Positions 1-8,600 of a stretch of DNA of 52,139 nt are shown here, piece after piece. Each line of letters begins with the position of its first letter. The first letter of the stretch is position 1. A program made the position numbers and the translations under genes. The notes under the pieces are model-generated. The model did not search any database. It was not told the origin of the DNA and saw only the letters and a list, made by a program, of their open reading frames with translations. The stretch comes from JALZBN01 sp035525375 (lineage in GTDB: Bacteria > Actinomycetota > Acidimicrobiia > Acidimicrobiales > AC-14): the NCBI GenBank assembly GCA_035525375.1, contig DATLEI010000101.1, positions 1-52,139 on the forward strand, written 5' to 3'.

Positions 1-142
1 CCAACTGCGCGCCGGGGCCTTCGCGGCGGCGCACGTAGCGACGGGGCTCGGCGGTGGTCACCGAGTAGGGGTTGGCCACCCCTTCACGCAGTGATGCCTT
101 GCCGCTGGCGTCGAACTCGATTGGCAGATTCTTGAAACACAC
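1..142 (-). CDS. Partial unrecognised protein (N-terminus only)
   Basis: An open frame runs from a GTG at 142-140 to the window edge (47 codons). A GGGAG ribosome-binding-like stretch lies just upstream, and an in-frame ATG at 157-155 is an alternative start. From the GTG the protein begins MCFKNLPIEFDASGKA and continues with a basic stretch containing RRYVRRREG. I do not recognise the family. It is divergent from hypC, so it may belong to the same hydrogenase accessory locus; that is inference from position only. Confidence 0.5.
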   Translation of the reverse strand, partial: MCFKNLPIEFDASGKASLREGVANPYSVTTAEPRRYVRRREGPGAQL

Positions 143-332
143 AGGCCCATCTCCCATCGCTAAATGCTCAGAACATCTATCTGGAACCGCAGGACTAGAT
201 GTAGAATACACCCAGCTAGTCATCCAGATCAGGTGTCAGTTGCGGATTTTTTCCGGAGCCCACCGAGATCGCCTCGAGATGCGACAATGGTCACGGTTCG
301 AGTACTCGTTCCCCCACGAAGGCAGGTATGCG
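143..332. other. Divergent intergenic region upstream of hypC
   Basis: About 190 bp separate the partial minus-strand gene from hypC. A TAGAAT at 202-207 (plus) and a TATTCT reading on minus (204-209 region) are possible -10 boxes, but I see no convincing -35. A run of six T at about 246-251 has no clear hairpin in front of it. Nothing coding is evident. Confidence 0.3.
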
Positions 333-611
333 ATGTGTCTGGGAATCCCCGGTCAGCTGGTTGAGATCATCGATCTCGCCGAGCACAAGGCGGTTGTCGA
401 CGTCGACGGCGTGCGGCGCGAGATCAACATCGGCCTCGTCATGGGCGAGCCCGGCGGGATCAAGGTCGGCGAGTGGGTGCTCGTGCACGTCGGTTTCGCC
501 ATGAGCAGGATCGACGAGGACGAGGCGGCCCGCACGCTGGCGTTCATCCGGGAGCTTGGCAGCATGTACGACGACGAGATCGAGCAACTGTCGCAGGAGA
601 CACCCCTCTAG
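333..611 (+). CDS. hypC: [NiFe]-hydrogenase maturation chaperone HypC/HupF
   Basis: This 92-residue protein starts with the family signature MCLGIPGQ; Cys2 is the residue that in HypC carries the Fe(CN)2CO precursor together with HypD and contacts the hydrogenase large subunit. Two beta-barrel segments follow (AVVDVDGVRREINIGLV and GEWVLVHVGFAMSRID), the usual HypC/HupF core. Its length is typical. The start at 333 is chosen because it places Cys at position 2; the open frame extends upstream but that part is not conserved. A second HypC-like domain is encoded immediately downstream within a fusion protein, so this locus has two. The pair suggests maturation of a hydrogenase encoded outside the window. 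Confidence 0.93.
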   Translation: MCLGIPGQLVEIIDLAEHKAVVDVDGVRREINIGLVMGEPGGIKVGEWVLVHVGFAMSRIDEDEAARTLAFIRELGSMYDDEIEQLSQETPL

Positions 612-654
612 TGCCCCCGCCGGGCGGGTCCTGTCGCCGTATGGGCGCCCTCCC

Positions 655-1377
655 ATGACCGTTACTGCCCACGCCTCCCTCGACTCTTCGCTGTCTGGCG
701 TCTTTGATGACCTTGCTCGCGCCTCGCTTGCTATGGCGCGCCGGTTCTCGGCTGGGGGCACGCTTTGGTGTTCCTCGCCTTCTTCTGGCTTTCATGCTCA
801 CCATGTCGCGGTTGAGTTTGTGCACCCCGTCATCGTTGGCAAGCGCGCTCTTGCTGCGCTCACGGTTCCCGCCGGGGCTGATGTCGTCGCCACGCTGCGG
901 GCCTCCGTGCGGCCTGGCGACATTGTCCTTGCCCTTGCTCCCGCTGACGATCCCCAAATCAACGACACGATGCGGCGCGCGCCGGCCTGGGGTGCCGAGA
1001 CACTCTGGATCGGCGCCGGCGCCCAACGCCCAGAGCCCGGCGCGGCCGACCATGTCATCTGGCTCGACACCGACGACCCGCTCGAAGCGTCGGAGCGCTT
1101 CGTCCGGCTCTACCACCTGTTGTGGGAGCTGACCCACGTGTGCTTCGAGCACCCTGGGCTACTCAAAGAGGAGCCGGAGTGCACCGACGATGTGTGCATC
1201 ACCTGTTCCGACCAAGGTGTGCTCGCCGAGGTCATCGCCATCGATGGCGACGAGACGCTGGTGCGCACCGCTGAAGGTCAGGATCGCATCGACACCTCGC
1301 TGGTCGACCCGCCCCGTCCGAACGACCTTCTCCTCGTGCACGCCGGGTCAGCGATCACCAACCTCGGCGGGGCCTGA
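655..1377 (+). CDS. SIS-like domain fused to a C-terminal HypC/HupF domain
   Basis: A 240-residue protein. Residues about 10-160 resemble a sugar isomerase (SIS) fold: an ARRFSAGGTLW helix-strand start, then alternating strands such as DIVLALAP and ETLWIGAG. Residues about 180-240 form a HypC/HupF-like barrel with DDVCITCSDQG, AEVIAIDGDETLVRT and NDLLLVHAGSAI. Unlike free HypC, the HypC-type cysteines are internal, so they cannot form the N-terminal Cys2 of classic HypC. It lies between hypC and a second SIS gene. I infer a hydrogenase assembly or regulatory role; no sugar substrate can be assigned. The first 120 bp use many T-ending codons (TCT, GCT, CTT), unlike the neighbours. Confidence 0.8.
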   Translation: MTVTAHASLDSSLSGVFDDLARASLAMARRFSAGGTLWCSSPSSGFHAHHVAVEFVHPVIVGKRALAALTVPAGADVVATLRASVRPGDIVLALAPADDPQINDTMRRAPAWGAETLWIGAGAQRPEPGAADHVIWLDTDDPLEASERFVRLYHLLWELTHVCFEHPGLLKEEPECTDDVCITCSDQGVLAEVIAIDGDETLVRTAEGQDRIDTSLVDPPRPNDLLLVHAGSAITNLGGA

Positions 1378-1383
1378 CGCGCC

Positions 1384-2031
1384 GTGGTCAAGGACGGCAC
1401 CGACTTCCTCTACCCCTTCATCGAGGGTGACGAGACCGACTCCGGCTCGCTCCTCACCGACCTCGCCGCCTCCGCCGAAGGCAAGTGGGCCACCAGCACC
1501 CAACTGCGCGCCGAAACCCTCGAACACAACGAAGAGCAGCTCCGCACGGTTGCGGCGGCCATGGCCGAGCGTTTCAATGCCGGAGGCCGGCTGTTCACCT
1601 TCGGCAACGGGGGCAGCGCCACCGACGCCGACGGTGTCGCCCAGCTCTACACCGCGCCGCCCCACGGGCGCCCGCTGGCGGCCAGATCCCTCGTCGAAGA
1701 CCAGGCCGTGCTCACCGCTCTGTCGAACGACATCGGTTTCGACGTGGTGTTCTCCCGCCAGCTCATCGCTCACGGCAAGCCAGACGACATCGCCATGGGT
1801 TTCTCCACCAGCGGCAACTCCGACAACTTGCTGGTTGCTTTCACTCAGGCGCGCAAGCAGGGCATGCTCACCGTAGGGCTGGCGGGCATCGACGGCGGAC
1901 GCATGGCTGTCGACCGCAGCGTCGAGCACTGCATCGTCGTCCGCTCTCAGAGCGTGCACCGAGTGCAGGAGTCGCAGGCGTCGCTGACCCACGTCCTCTG
2001 GAGCTATGTCCAGGAAGCGCTGACCGCCTGA
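1384..2031 (+). CDS. SIS-domain protein, GmhA (sedoheptulose-7-phosphate isomerase)-like
   Basis: A 215-residue protein beginning at GTG 1384, six bases after the previous stop. It has the GmhA-type SIS signature GRLFTFGNGGSATDADGVAQ at about residues 67-87 and a second phosphosugar loop, GFSTSGNSDNLL, near residue 140. True GmhA makes heptose precursors for lipopolysaccharide, which a Gram-positive-type actinobacterium would not need. Its position beside hypC and the SIS-HypC fusion instead suggests a role tied to hydrogenase assembly. That is inference; it could be an ordinary sugar-phosphate isomerase. Confidence 0.85.
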   Translation: MVKDGTDFLYPFIEGDETDSGSLLTDLAASAEGKWATSTQLRAETLEHNEEQLRTVAAAMAERFNAGGRLFTFGNGGSATDADGVAQLYTAPPHGRPLAARSLVEDQAVLTALSNDIGFDVVFSRQLIAHGKPDDIAMGFSTSGNSDNLLVAFTQARKQGMLTVGLAGIDGGRMAVDRSVEHCIVVRSQSVHRVQESQASLTHVLWSYVQEALTA

Positions 2032-3521
2032 GTACTGACTTTCAACCGGTATCGGCGCTCGAGTATCACCGGCTCACGGTCCATCGTCCTGGGCACCCGC
2101 CGGTCGACGACCCCCGGATCCTCCACGGCTTCAGGCCCATGCTGTGGGACCTCAAACCTCCCCAGTTCAAGACCTATCCCGGCATGGACACGATCGCCTT
2201 GCCCGACTCGATCGAGGCGGGTACCGAACTCGACCTTGCCGCCCTCGGCCGGCTCCTGTTCCTCTCGGCCGGCGTCGTGCGGGAGATGGAAGTCGGTGGC
2301 GCGCCGATGTGGTTTCGGGCCGCCGGATCTGCCGGCAACCTCAGCCCGCTAGAGATCTACCTGGTGATCGGGGACGCGCCCGGCCTCGGCGCGGGCGTGT
2401 ACCACTACGAGCCGGTCGAGCACGCCCTGACCCGGATCGGCGAGGTCGAGCCGGCCGGTGTTTCCGCTGCCGGCCGCTCTGGCCCGGCTCCGGCGCTCGT
2501 CGTGACCGGCGTGCCGTGGCGGACGTCGTGGAAGTACCGCGAGCGAGGCTTCCGCCACCTGTGGTGGGACGCGGGGACAATGCTCGCCCAGACCCTCGCC
2601 GTCGCCGAGGACATGGGGTGGCCGGCGCGTATCGAACTCGGCTTTGTCGACGATCAGGTGGGCGCACTCGTCGGCGCGGACGGCAGGCGCGAGGTACCGC
2701 TTGCCATCGTCGGACTCACCGGACCGTCGGGGTTGTCCGCGCCGTCCGCGCCGCCCGAGAATCCGACGCCGGCTGGATTCCTTGCCGACGACTTCATCGA
2801 GTTCCCCTTGAGCTCAGCCGCGTATCAGGCCGGGAAACTGGCCAGTGATGACGATGTCGAGAGTTGGCAGTTGGGCGCGGCCACATTCGCAGCAGGACGC
2901 GCGCCAGGTGCGGTCGAGTGGCTCGAGCTCGGGCCGATCGATGAGGTCATCCGCCGCCGAGGATCGTCGAGGGAGTTCAAGATCGACGACACTGCGCCTC
3001 CAGATTTGCTGATGGGCGCCATGCACTGGTCGACGCGGCCGGTTCCGGCCGACTTCGTCGCCGTCGGCGGCACGCTGCTCGAGCACAACCTGATCGTGAA
3101 CGCCGTCGACAGGTGGGACGCCGGCGCGTACCGCTGGGGGCAAGGCGTCGACGGTTTGGGCCAATTGGCTGCGGGCGACCTCCGGCGCACGGCGCGCCAT
3201 CTGTGCCTCGACCAGGCCCTCGGCGGGGACGGCGCTTACACGGTGTTCCACTGCGCTGACGTGGAGACGGTTACCGCCGCGCTCGGCGAACGTGGCTATC
3301 GCGCCGCTCTTCTCGAGTCGGGTGTCATCGAGGGCCGCCTCCACCTCGCTGCGTATTCGATGGGCTACGGCGCGAGTGGCCTGACGTTCTACGACGACGA
3401 GGTCAAGCAGTTCTTCGACACCTCAGCAGACCCCATGCTCGTCACCGCGATAGGGAAGCCGACGTACCACTCCCGGCCCGGTGGGCTACCCGGCCAACCG
3501 CTGCGAATGGCTCGCAGCTAG
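2028..3521 (+). CDS. SagB-type flavin oxidoreductase, tandem double nitroreductase domain
   Basis: About 497 residues containing two nitroreductase-fold SagB/ThcOx-type domains. Domain 1 (about 10-245) has LGRLLFLSAGV, SPLEIYLVIGD, a YHYEPVEHAL segment and FRHLWWDAGTMLAQTL. Domain 2 (about 290-490) starts with IDEVIRRRGSSREF, the usual SagB opening, and ends with AYSMGYGASGLTFYDDEV. Family members are FMN-dependent dehydrogenases; those beside YcaO proteins oxidise azolines in RiPPs, but no YcaO is visible here. Conserved-looking sequence (LEYHRLTVHRPGHPP) lies upstream of the first ATG (2139). The only start-like codon that keeps it without extending far back is CTG 2028, overlapping the upstream TGA. 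The stop overlaps the stop of merR on the other strand. Confidence 0.82.
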   Translation: MSTDFQPVSALEYHRLTVHRPGHPPVDDPRILHGFRPMLWDLKPPQFKTYPGMDTIALPDSIEAGTELDLAALGRLLFLSAGVVREMEVGGAPMWFRAAGSAGNLSPLEIYLVIGDAPGLGAGVYHYEPVEHALTRIGEVEPAGVSAAGRSGPAPALVVTGVPWRTSWKYRERGFRHLWWDAGTMLAQTLAVAEDMGWPARIELGFVDDQVGALVGADGRREVPLAIVGLTGPSGLSAPSAPPENPTPAGFLADDFIEFPLSSAAYQAGKLASDDDVESWQLGAATFAAGRAPGAVEWLELGPIDEVIRRRGSSREFKIDDTAPPDLLMGAMHWSTRPVPADFVAVGGTLLEHNLIVNAVDRWDAGAYRWGQGVDGLGQLAAGDLRRTARHLCLDQALGGDGAYTVFHCADVETVTAALGERGYRAALLESGVIEGRLHLAAYSMGYGASGLTFYDDEVKQFFDTSADPMLVTAIGKPTYHSRPGGLPGQPLRMARS

Positions 3522-3955
3522 GGCTTACGGCCGATCGTCAATGGCGCGCCGCAGGTGCACAAGGCCTCCTCGCACCGATGCTCGCCCTTCTTGGCATCGA
3601 GGCGGTCGAGCACCTCCTGGAGGTTCCCTCGCAGCGCCTGCAGCTCCGCCATCTGGCGCGCCGTCTCCTCGAGCTTGTCCTCAACCAACTGGGCGAGGGC
3701 GGGGTGGTTGTCGCCGCAGCATCCATCGGCCACGTGAAGGAACTCCTTGGCCTCGGACAAGCTGAGCCCCAAGGTCTTGGCCCGCCGTACGAGCTCGATA
3801 CGTCGTAGCGCCTCCTCGTCGTACAGCCGGTAGCCCGACTCGGTGCGGATGGCGGGCTCGACCAGTCCGAGACTCTCGTAATGGCGCAACGCCTTACGGG
3901 ACAGGCCGGTGCGTTCGCCGACCTCGCCGACCTTGAGGAGGTTGATCTCAGTCAT
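3518..3955 (-). CDS. MerR-family transcriptional regulator, probable metal sensor
   Basis: A 145-residue protein from ATG 3955. The N-terminal winged helix (KVGEVGERTGLSRKALRHYE, then GYRLYDEEALRRIELVRRAK) is canonical MerR. A long dimerisation helix (LEETARQMAELQALRGNLQEVLDRL) follows. Cysteines cluster at CCGDNH before that helix and at RCEEALCTCGAPL at the C-terminus, as in metal-responsive MerR proteins (MerR, ZntR, CadR, PbrR groups), so a thiophilic metal or redox signal is likely. A further in-frame ATG at 3985 is possible, but 3955 fits a leaderless promoter (TACAAT, 6 bp upstream). No metal transporter is adjacent, so the target is unknown. Confidence 0.9.
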   Translation of the reverse strand: MTEINLLKVGEVGERTGLSRKALRHYESLGLVEPAIRTESGYRLYDEEALRRIELVRRAKTLGLSLSEAKEFLHVADGCCGDNHPALAQLVEDKLEETARQMAELQALRGNLQEVLDRLDAKKGEHRCEEALCTCGAPLTIGRKP

Positions 3956-3961
3956 GCGACC

Positions 3962-3967
3962 ATTGTA
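3962..3967 (-). promoter_or_regulatory. -10 box of merR, leaderless type
   Basis: TACAAT on the minus strand ends 6 bases before the ATG at 3955, so the transcript would begin at or next to the start codon. No Shine-Dalgarno is present. Confidence 0.6.
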
Positions 3968-3970
3968 GAC

Positions 3971-3999
3971 CGAAAGCCGGCCCAAAGGGCCGACTTTCG
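3971..3999. repeat. 13-bp inverted repeat upstream of merR
   Basis: CGAAAGCCGGCCC (3971-3983) and GGGCCGACTTTCG (3987-3999) pair with a single G-U and an AAA/TTT loop. It abuts the merR -10 box, covering its -35 region, and lies downstream of the minus-strand zinc-ribbon gene. It could be a MerR-type operator or part of a terminator; no U-tract follows on either strand. Confidence 0.55.
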
Positions 4000-4003
4000 C
4001 GTT

Positions 4004-4018
4004 CGGCCCCTCGGGCCG
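4004..4018 (-). terminator. Possible terminator hairpin downstream of the zinc-ribbon gene
   Basis: CGGCCC-CTC-GGGCCG forms a compact hairpin 6 bases past the stop of the gene at 4025-4285. No U-run follows, so termination by this hairpin alone is uncertain. Confidence 0.35.
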
Positions 4019-4024
4019 CCTTTC

Positions 4025-4285
4025 TTAGGATGCTTCTCGGTGCCGTCCGTTGGCGACAGGCGAGGCGGCTAAGCCGTAGGGCTCGCCGGAGCTTGCGTAG
4101 CACTCCTCGTGGAAGTGCTCGACTCGGTTCCACTTGCCGTCGACGTAGACGTTGGCGATGACCTGCAGGTGCCGGACCTTGGCGGTGAACTTGACCGGCT
4201 CGCCGCATCTGGCACAGGAGGCGGTGTTACCAGCTTCTACGGGCCGAGCGACGGCTCGGCTGTCGAATCTCTGTTGGACCGTCAT
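4025..4285 (-). CDS. Small zinc-ribbon-like protein of unknown function
   Basis: An 86-residue protein from ATG 4285 (a GGAG lies close upstream; a longer in-frame start at 4330 is less likely). The core has CARCGEP, then KFTAKVRHLQVIANVYVDGK, then HFHEECYA: a CxxC plus HxxxC arrangement that could bind one zinc. The sequence between reads as alternating beta strands with basic residues. I do not recognise a named family. It is a single gene between convergent or divergent neighbours, so context gives no function. Confidence 0.65.
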   Translation of the reverse strand: MTVQQRFDSRAVARPVEAGNTASCARCGEPVKFTAKVRHLQVIANVYVDGKWNRVEHFHEECYASSGEPYGLAASPVANGRHREAS

Positions 4286-4366
4286 GTACTCCGTATCGGC
4301 CGGACTGGCGCCGAACGTGAGCGATTTCAAGGTTCAACGGGGGTCGGCTTGACGTCTGGCCCTCGA

Positions 4367-4774
4367 TCATGTGAATGTCTCGCCGCTGGGGCCCGGGGTG
4401 CGTCCGCCGTGCACCCCAGCCCCGGCCTCTTTTCGGTTTGAGCCGTCCTCAGCGGCCGAAGGTCGGTTGGTTCGCCGCTCACGTCCCAGTCTCACGGCTT
4501 CCCGCACCAGTTCCTTGACGTCGGCCTCCGGCGCGCCCGCCCCCACGATCCGCCGGGCAAGGTCGTCGACACGGCCCGCGGTATCGGTCTCGGTGCGCGC
4601 CGTGGCGCCGGTCCCGACTGCGGTAGCCACCATCAGGCAGGCAATCGCGGCCGCCGTGAAGAGGCCGAAGGTCAGGGCGATGCCGTTGTCGCCGCGCGCC
4701 GAGCCAACGATCATGCCGGCGATGCCTACCGCGCAGACGGCGAACACGAACCTGCGGACCAGGCGCGGGGTCAC
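4367..4774 (-). CDS. Two-helix membrane protein of unknown function
   Basis: A 135-residue protein starting at GTG 4774, which overlaps the TGA of the upstream gene by 4 bp (GTGA), so the two are translationally coupled. Two hydrophobic helices occur at about residues 8-25 (VFAVCAVGIAGMIVG) and 32-53 (LTFGLFTAAAIACLMVATAVG). A charged helical segment follows (DDLARRIVGAGAPEADVKELVREAVRLGRERR), then a low-complexity polar tail. The cytoplasmic tail may bind a partner, but no domain is recognised. Confidence 0.7.
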   Translation of the reverse strand: MTPRLVRRFVFAVCAVGIAGMIVGSARGDNGIALTFGLFTAAAIACLMVATAVGTGATARTETDTAGRVDDLARRIVGAGAPEADVKELVREAVRLGRERRTNRPSAAEDGSNRKEAGAGVHGGRTPGPSGETFT

Positions 4775-5541
4775 TTGCTGGGCGGTATGCGGAACGACGT
4801 CTTGTAGGCGGTGAACAGTGGCAACAGACGGTCCCAGTCGGCGGCCGGAGCCTGAAATGCGAGTGTGTAACCGCTCTGCGGCGTGGCGAAGACCAGCGTG
4901 GCTGCATGGAGTTCGGTGGCGTCGTCGGAATAGGTGTACTCCCAGATGCCAGCCGGCGCGCCGCCATAGGTGGTCGGTCCGATCTGGAGCCGCTTGTAGT
5001 CGGGATGGGTCGCGGCGAACGACCTCTCGGCCTCCAGCCACTGCGTCTCCAGAGGCTGCGGCAGGGGATCGTGATGGTCGACCCGGAGCCGGGTGTTCGT
5101 TGCCGGGTCGATGAGATCGGTTTCCGACGCCGCCCGGTCAACGACCCAGGTCGGCGGATGCCAGAGCAGGAAGGCCCGGCCCGGATCTCTGTAGGCGATC
5201 CACGTCGAAGGGACACCGGCGGGTGGCTTCAACTTTGGTCTCGTCACCGATCCGCTGCTGCGGAGGGCGCGGCCACCGGTGATCATCAGGGCGACCAGCA
5301 CGATGATCACGATGGAGGAGAGCAGGGCTACCTGCCACGTCTTGCCGAGCATGGATGAACGGCTCACGACGTGATGGTCGGTCGAAGGTGGCGTGATGTC
5401 GGCCGGGTCGTGGGGGACCTTGGCCACCGAAACCCGCTCGGGAAAGAACCAGGGCTCGCCAATCATCTCCGGCGGAAGGGACGGGGGTGTAGGGGGCGCG
5501 GCGTCGCCGCCAGCGGCCGCGTCGGTGTCGATGTCGGTCAC
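4771..5541 (-). CDS. Membrane-anchored extracytoplasmic protein of unknown function
   Basis: A 256-residue protein from GTG 5541. A proline-rich cytoplasmic N-terminus of about 65 residues precedes one transmembrane helix (VALLSSIVIIVLVALMITGG). The outer domain of about 160 residues contains a strand/Trp-rich section (AYRDPGRAFLLWHPPTWVV, GIWEYTYSDD, LAFQAPAADWDRLLPLF), reminiscent of small PsbP-like or lipoprotein beta-sheet domains; I cannot name it securely. It is the first gene of a two-gene unit with the membrane protein downstream and is divergent from kgd. Confidence 0.75.
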   Translation of the reverse strand: MTDIDTDAAAGGDAAPPTPPSLPPEMIGEPWFFPERVSVAKVPHDPADITPPSTDHHVVSRSSMLGKTWQVALLSSIVIIVLVALMITGGRALRSSGSVTRPKLKPPAGVPSTWIAYRDPGRAFLLWHPPTWVVDRAASETDLIDPATNTRLRVDHHDPLPQPLETQWLEAERSFAATHPDYKRLQIGPTTYGGAPAGIWEYTYSDDATELHAATLVFATPQSGYTLAFQAPAADWDRLLPLFTAYKTSFRIPPSK

Positions 5542-5547
5542 CTGTCA

Positions 5548-5553
5548 ACCGTA
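5548..5553 (-). promoter_or_regulatory. -10 box, leaderless type, for the membrane-protein pair
   Basis: TACGGT on the minus strand lies exactly 6 bases before the GTG at 5541, with no ribosome-binding site between. The spacing matches other leaderless-type promoters in this window. Confidence 0.5.
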
Positions 5554-5599
5554 CCCAACGGGTCCAGCCCCGTCGCGCGGTGAGGGCATTCGGCCCCGG

Positions 5600-5605
5600 T
5601 AGAAT
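5600..5605 (+). promoter_or_regulatory. -10 box of kgd
   Basis: TAGAAT lies 10 bases before the kgd ATG, which would give a leader of only about 3 nucleotides. It faces the divergent promoter at 5548-5553. Confidence 0.5.
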
Positions 5606-5615
5606 CGTCGGCACG

Positions 5616-8600
5616 ATGGCTGACGAAGTGGCCACGGCTGACACTGCGACGCCGAAGGACAGGGCCACGCCGGACGACACAGCCAAGGCGGACGACACAG
5701 CCAAGGCGGCGTCCCGTGATGACGGATCGACCGCGTTCGGGCCCAACGTGTGGCTCGTTGACGACATGTACGAGCTGTACTCCCAAGACCCGTCGTCGGT
5801 CGCCGACAGCTGGCGCGACTTCTTCGAGGGTTACGGCAGTGACAGCGCCCGAAACGTCGCTGCGCCCCAGGTTGCTCGAGCACCCGCGCCGTCGCCGGCA
5901 CCCGCGCCCGCACCCCCCGCGCCGCAGAATCCCGATGCTCCCGATTCTGTAGCTGAACCTCTCAAAGGTGCTGCCGCGCTGATTGCCGCGACGATGGAGT
6001 CGAGTCTCTCCGTCCCGACGGCGACGAGCACGAGAGTGGTGCCGGCGCGCCTCCTCGAGGTGAACCGCAAGGTCATCAACGGGTACCTGGGTCGCACCGG
6101 GGGCGGCAAGGTGAGCGTCACCCACCTCGTCGGCTACGCGGTACTAAAGGCACTGGAGGCGGTGCCGGCCATGAAGTCGAGCTTTGCCCGCCAGGGCGAC
6201 CGTCCGATGCTCGTTCGTCATCCCCATGTAGGACTCGGGCTGGCCGTCGACATCGAGAAGCCCGACGGCTCCCGCACGTTGATCGTGCCCTGTATCGGCA
6301 GTGCGGACACCCTGGACTTCCATGGTTTCCACGCCGCCTACGAGGAGATCATCCGCAAGGTACGCACCCAGCGCTTGAGCCCCGACGACCTCAATGGGGT
6401 CACCATGACCCTGACCAACCCCGGCACTCTCGGCACGGTGCACTCGGTGCCGCGGCTCGTCCCGGGGCAGAGCGTGATCGTCGGTATCGGTGCCCTCGGA
6501 TACACCGCCGAGTTCGCGGGAACCGATCCCCAAGTGATCGCTGATCTGGGCGTCTCCAAGGTGATCACCATCACCTCGACCTATGACCACCGCGTCATTC
6601 AGGGGGCGGAGTCAGGGCTTTTCCTGCAGCGGGTCAACGAACTTCTGCTTGGCTCCCACGGTTTCTACGACGAGGTCTTCCGGGCGATGGGCGTTCCTTA
6701 CGAACCGGTGCGCTGGCGCCAGGACAAGAACCCCGTCGACAACCGGGAGGTCGAGCGAGAGAAGCAGGTCCACGTCCAGAGCCTGATCAACATGTACCGG
6801 GTACGGGGACACCTGATCGCCGATCTCGACCCCCTCCGGTGGAAGGAACCGCACACCCACCCCGAACTCGACCCCGGTACCTATGACCTCACCATCTGGG
6901 ACCTCGATCGAGACTTTTTCACCGATGGTCTCGCCGGTCGTGACGTCATGGCGCTCGGCGACATTCTCGGCATCCTTCGGGACGCCTACTGCCGACGCGT
7001 GGGCGTCGAGTACATGCATATCCAGGAGCCAGACCAGAAGCGCTGGATTCAGGAGCACGTGGAGGGCGTCGACACCGGCCTCTCGACGGCCGAGCAGCTT
7101 CATATCCTCGACCGGCTCAACGCGGCCGAGGCCTTCGAGCGCTTCTTGCACACGAAGTACGTGGGTCACAAGCGCTTCGGGTTGGAAGGGGCGGAGAGCG
7201 CCATACCGCTCGTCGACGAACTACTCGATCAGGCCGCCCAAGCGGAGTATCAGGAAGCGGTTCTCGGTATGGCCCACCGGGGCCGGCTCAACGTGCTGGC
7301 CAACATCGTCGGCAAGTCCTTACCCCAGATCTTCAGGGAGTTCGAAGGCGACATCGATCCCGCCACCATTCAGGGGTCGGGTGACGTGAAGTACCACCTC
7401 GGCGCGGCGGGGAAGTTCGCCGGCCGGTCGGGGTGTGAGCTGCCCGTGACCCTCGCCTCCAACCCGTCCCATGTCGAAGCCGTCGACCCGGTTGTCGAGG
7501 GCATGGTGCGGGCCAAGCAGGATCTCATCGACGATCCCGAAGCATTCAGCGTGCTTCCCCTCGTGCTCCACGGCGATGCCGCATTCTCCGGTCAGGGGGT
7601 CGTCGCCGAGACGCTCAACCTGTCGGCGCTGCGCGGCTATCGCGTCGGCGGCACGATCCACGTCGTGATCAACAACCAGGTGGGCTTCACCACCTCACCG
7701 CAGGAAGGGCGGTCGTCGGTGTACCCCACCGACGTCGCCAAGATGGTGCAGGCACCGATCTTCCACGTGAACGGCGACGATCCCGAAGCCTGTTTCAGAG
7801 TCGCCCGCCTGGCGTTCGCGTTCCGTCAGGCATTTCACAAGGACGTCGTCATCGACCTGGTGTGTTACCGGCGCCACGGCCACAACGAAACCGACGACCC
7901 GTCGTTGACGCACCCATTGATGTACAAGCGCATCGATAACCGGCGCTCCGTTCGCAAGCTGTACACCGAGACGCTCGTCCGGCGCGGCGACATCACCGTC
8001 GGAGACGCCGAGAAGGCCCTCGACGACTTCATGGCCCGTATGCAATCGGCATTCGAGGAGACCCGTCAGTCGACGCCGCCTGACCCCGTCTCGAGGCGCG
8101 CCGCGTCCTTCACGCCGGAGCCGGTCGATCCCGCAGTGGTCGTGCCGACGGGTGTCGACAAATCGGTCCTCGACCGGATCGTGAAAGCTGCACACGAGCC
8201 GCCCGCCGGCTTCACCACCCATCCCAAGCTGGTCAAACTGCTCGCGGGCCACCGAAAGCTTTACGCGGGCGGCGAGGTCGACTGGTCGATGGCCGAGTCG
8301 CTTGCCCTGGGTTCACTGTTGCTGGAGGGCACCGACGTGAGGCTCTCCGGGCAGGACTCGCGCCGCGGCACCTTCTCCCAACGACATGAGGTGTTGCTCG
8401 ATTTCGAAACCGGCGCGGAATGGGCGCCGCTGGGAGCCCTCGCCGCCGATCAGGGCAAGCTGTGGGTCTTCGACTCGATGCTGTCGGAGTACGCCGCGCT
8501 GGGATTCGAGTACGGGTACTCGGTTGTGCACAAAGAGGCCCTCGTCGCGTGGGAGGCTCAATTCGGCGACTTCGCCAATGCGGCCCAGATCGTCATCGAC

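Noticed and set aside
655..2031. LPS heptose pathway indicated by GmhA-like proteins
   Set aside because: No other heptose genes are present; the SIS domains sit next to and are fused with HypC, favouring a hydrogenase link.
2028..3521. RiPP azole/thiopeptide cluster around the SagB protein
   Set aside because: No YcaO, precursor peptide or transporter is nearby; the neighbours are hydrogenase maturation genes.
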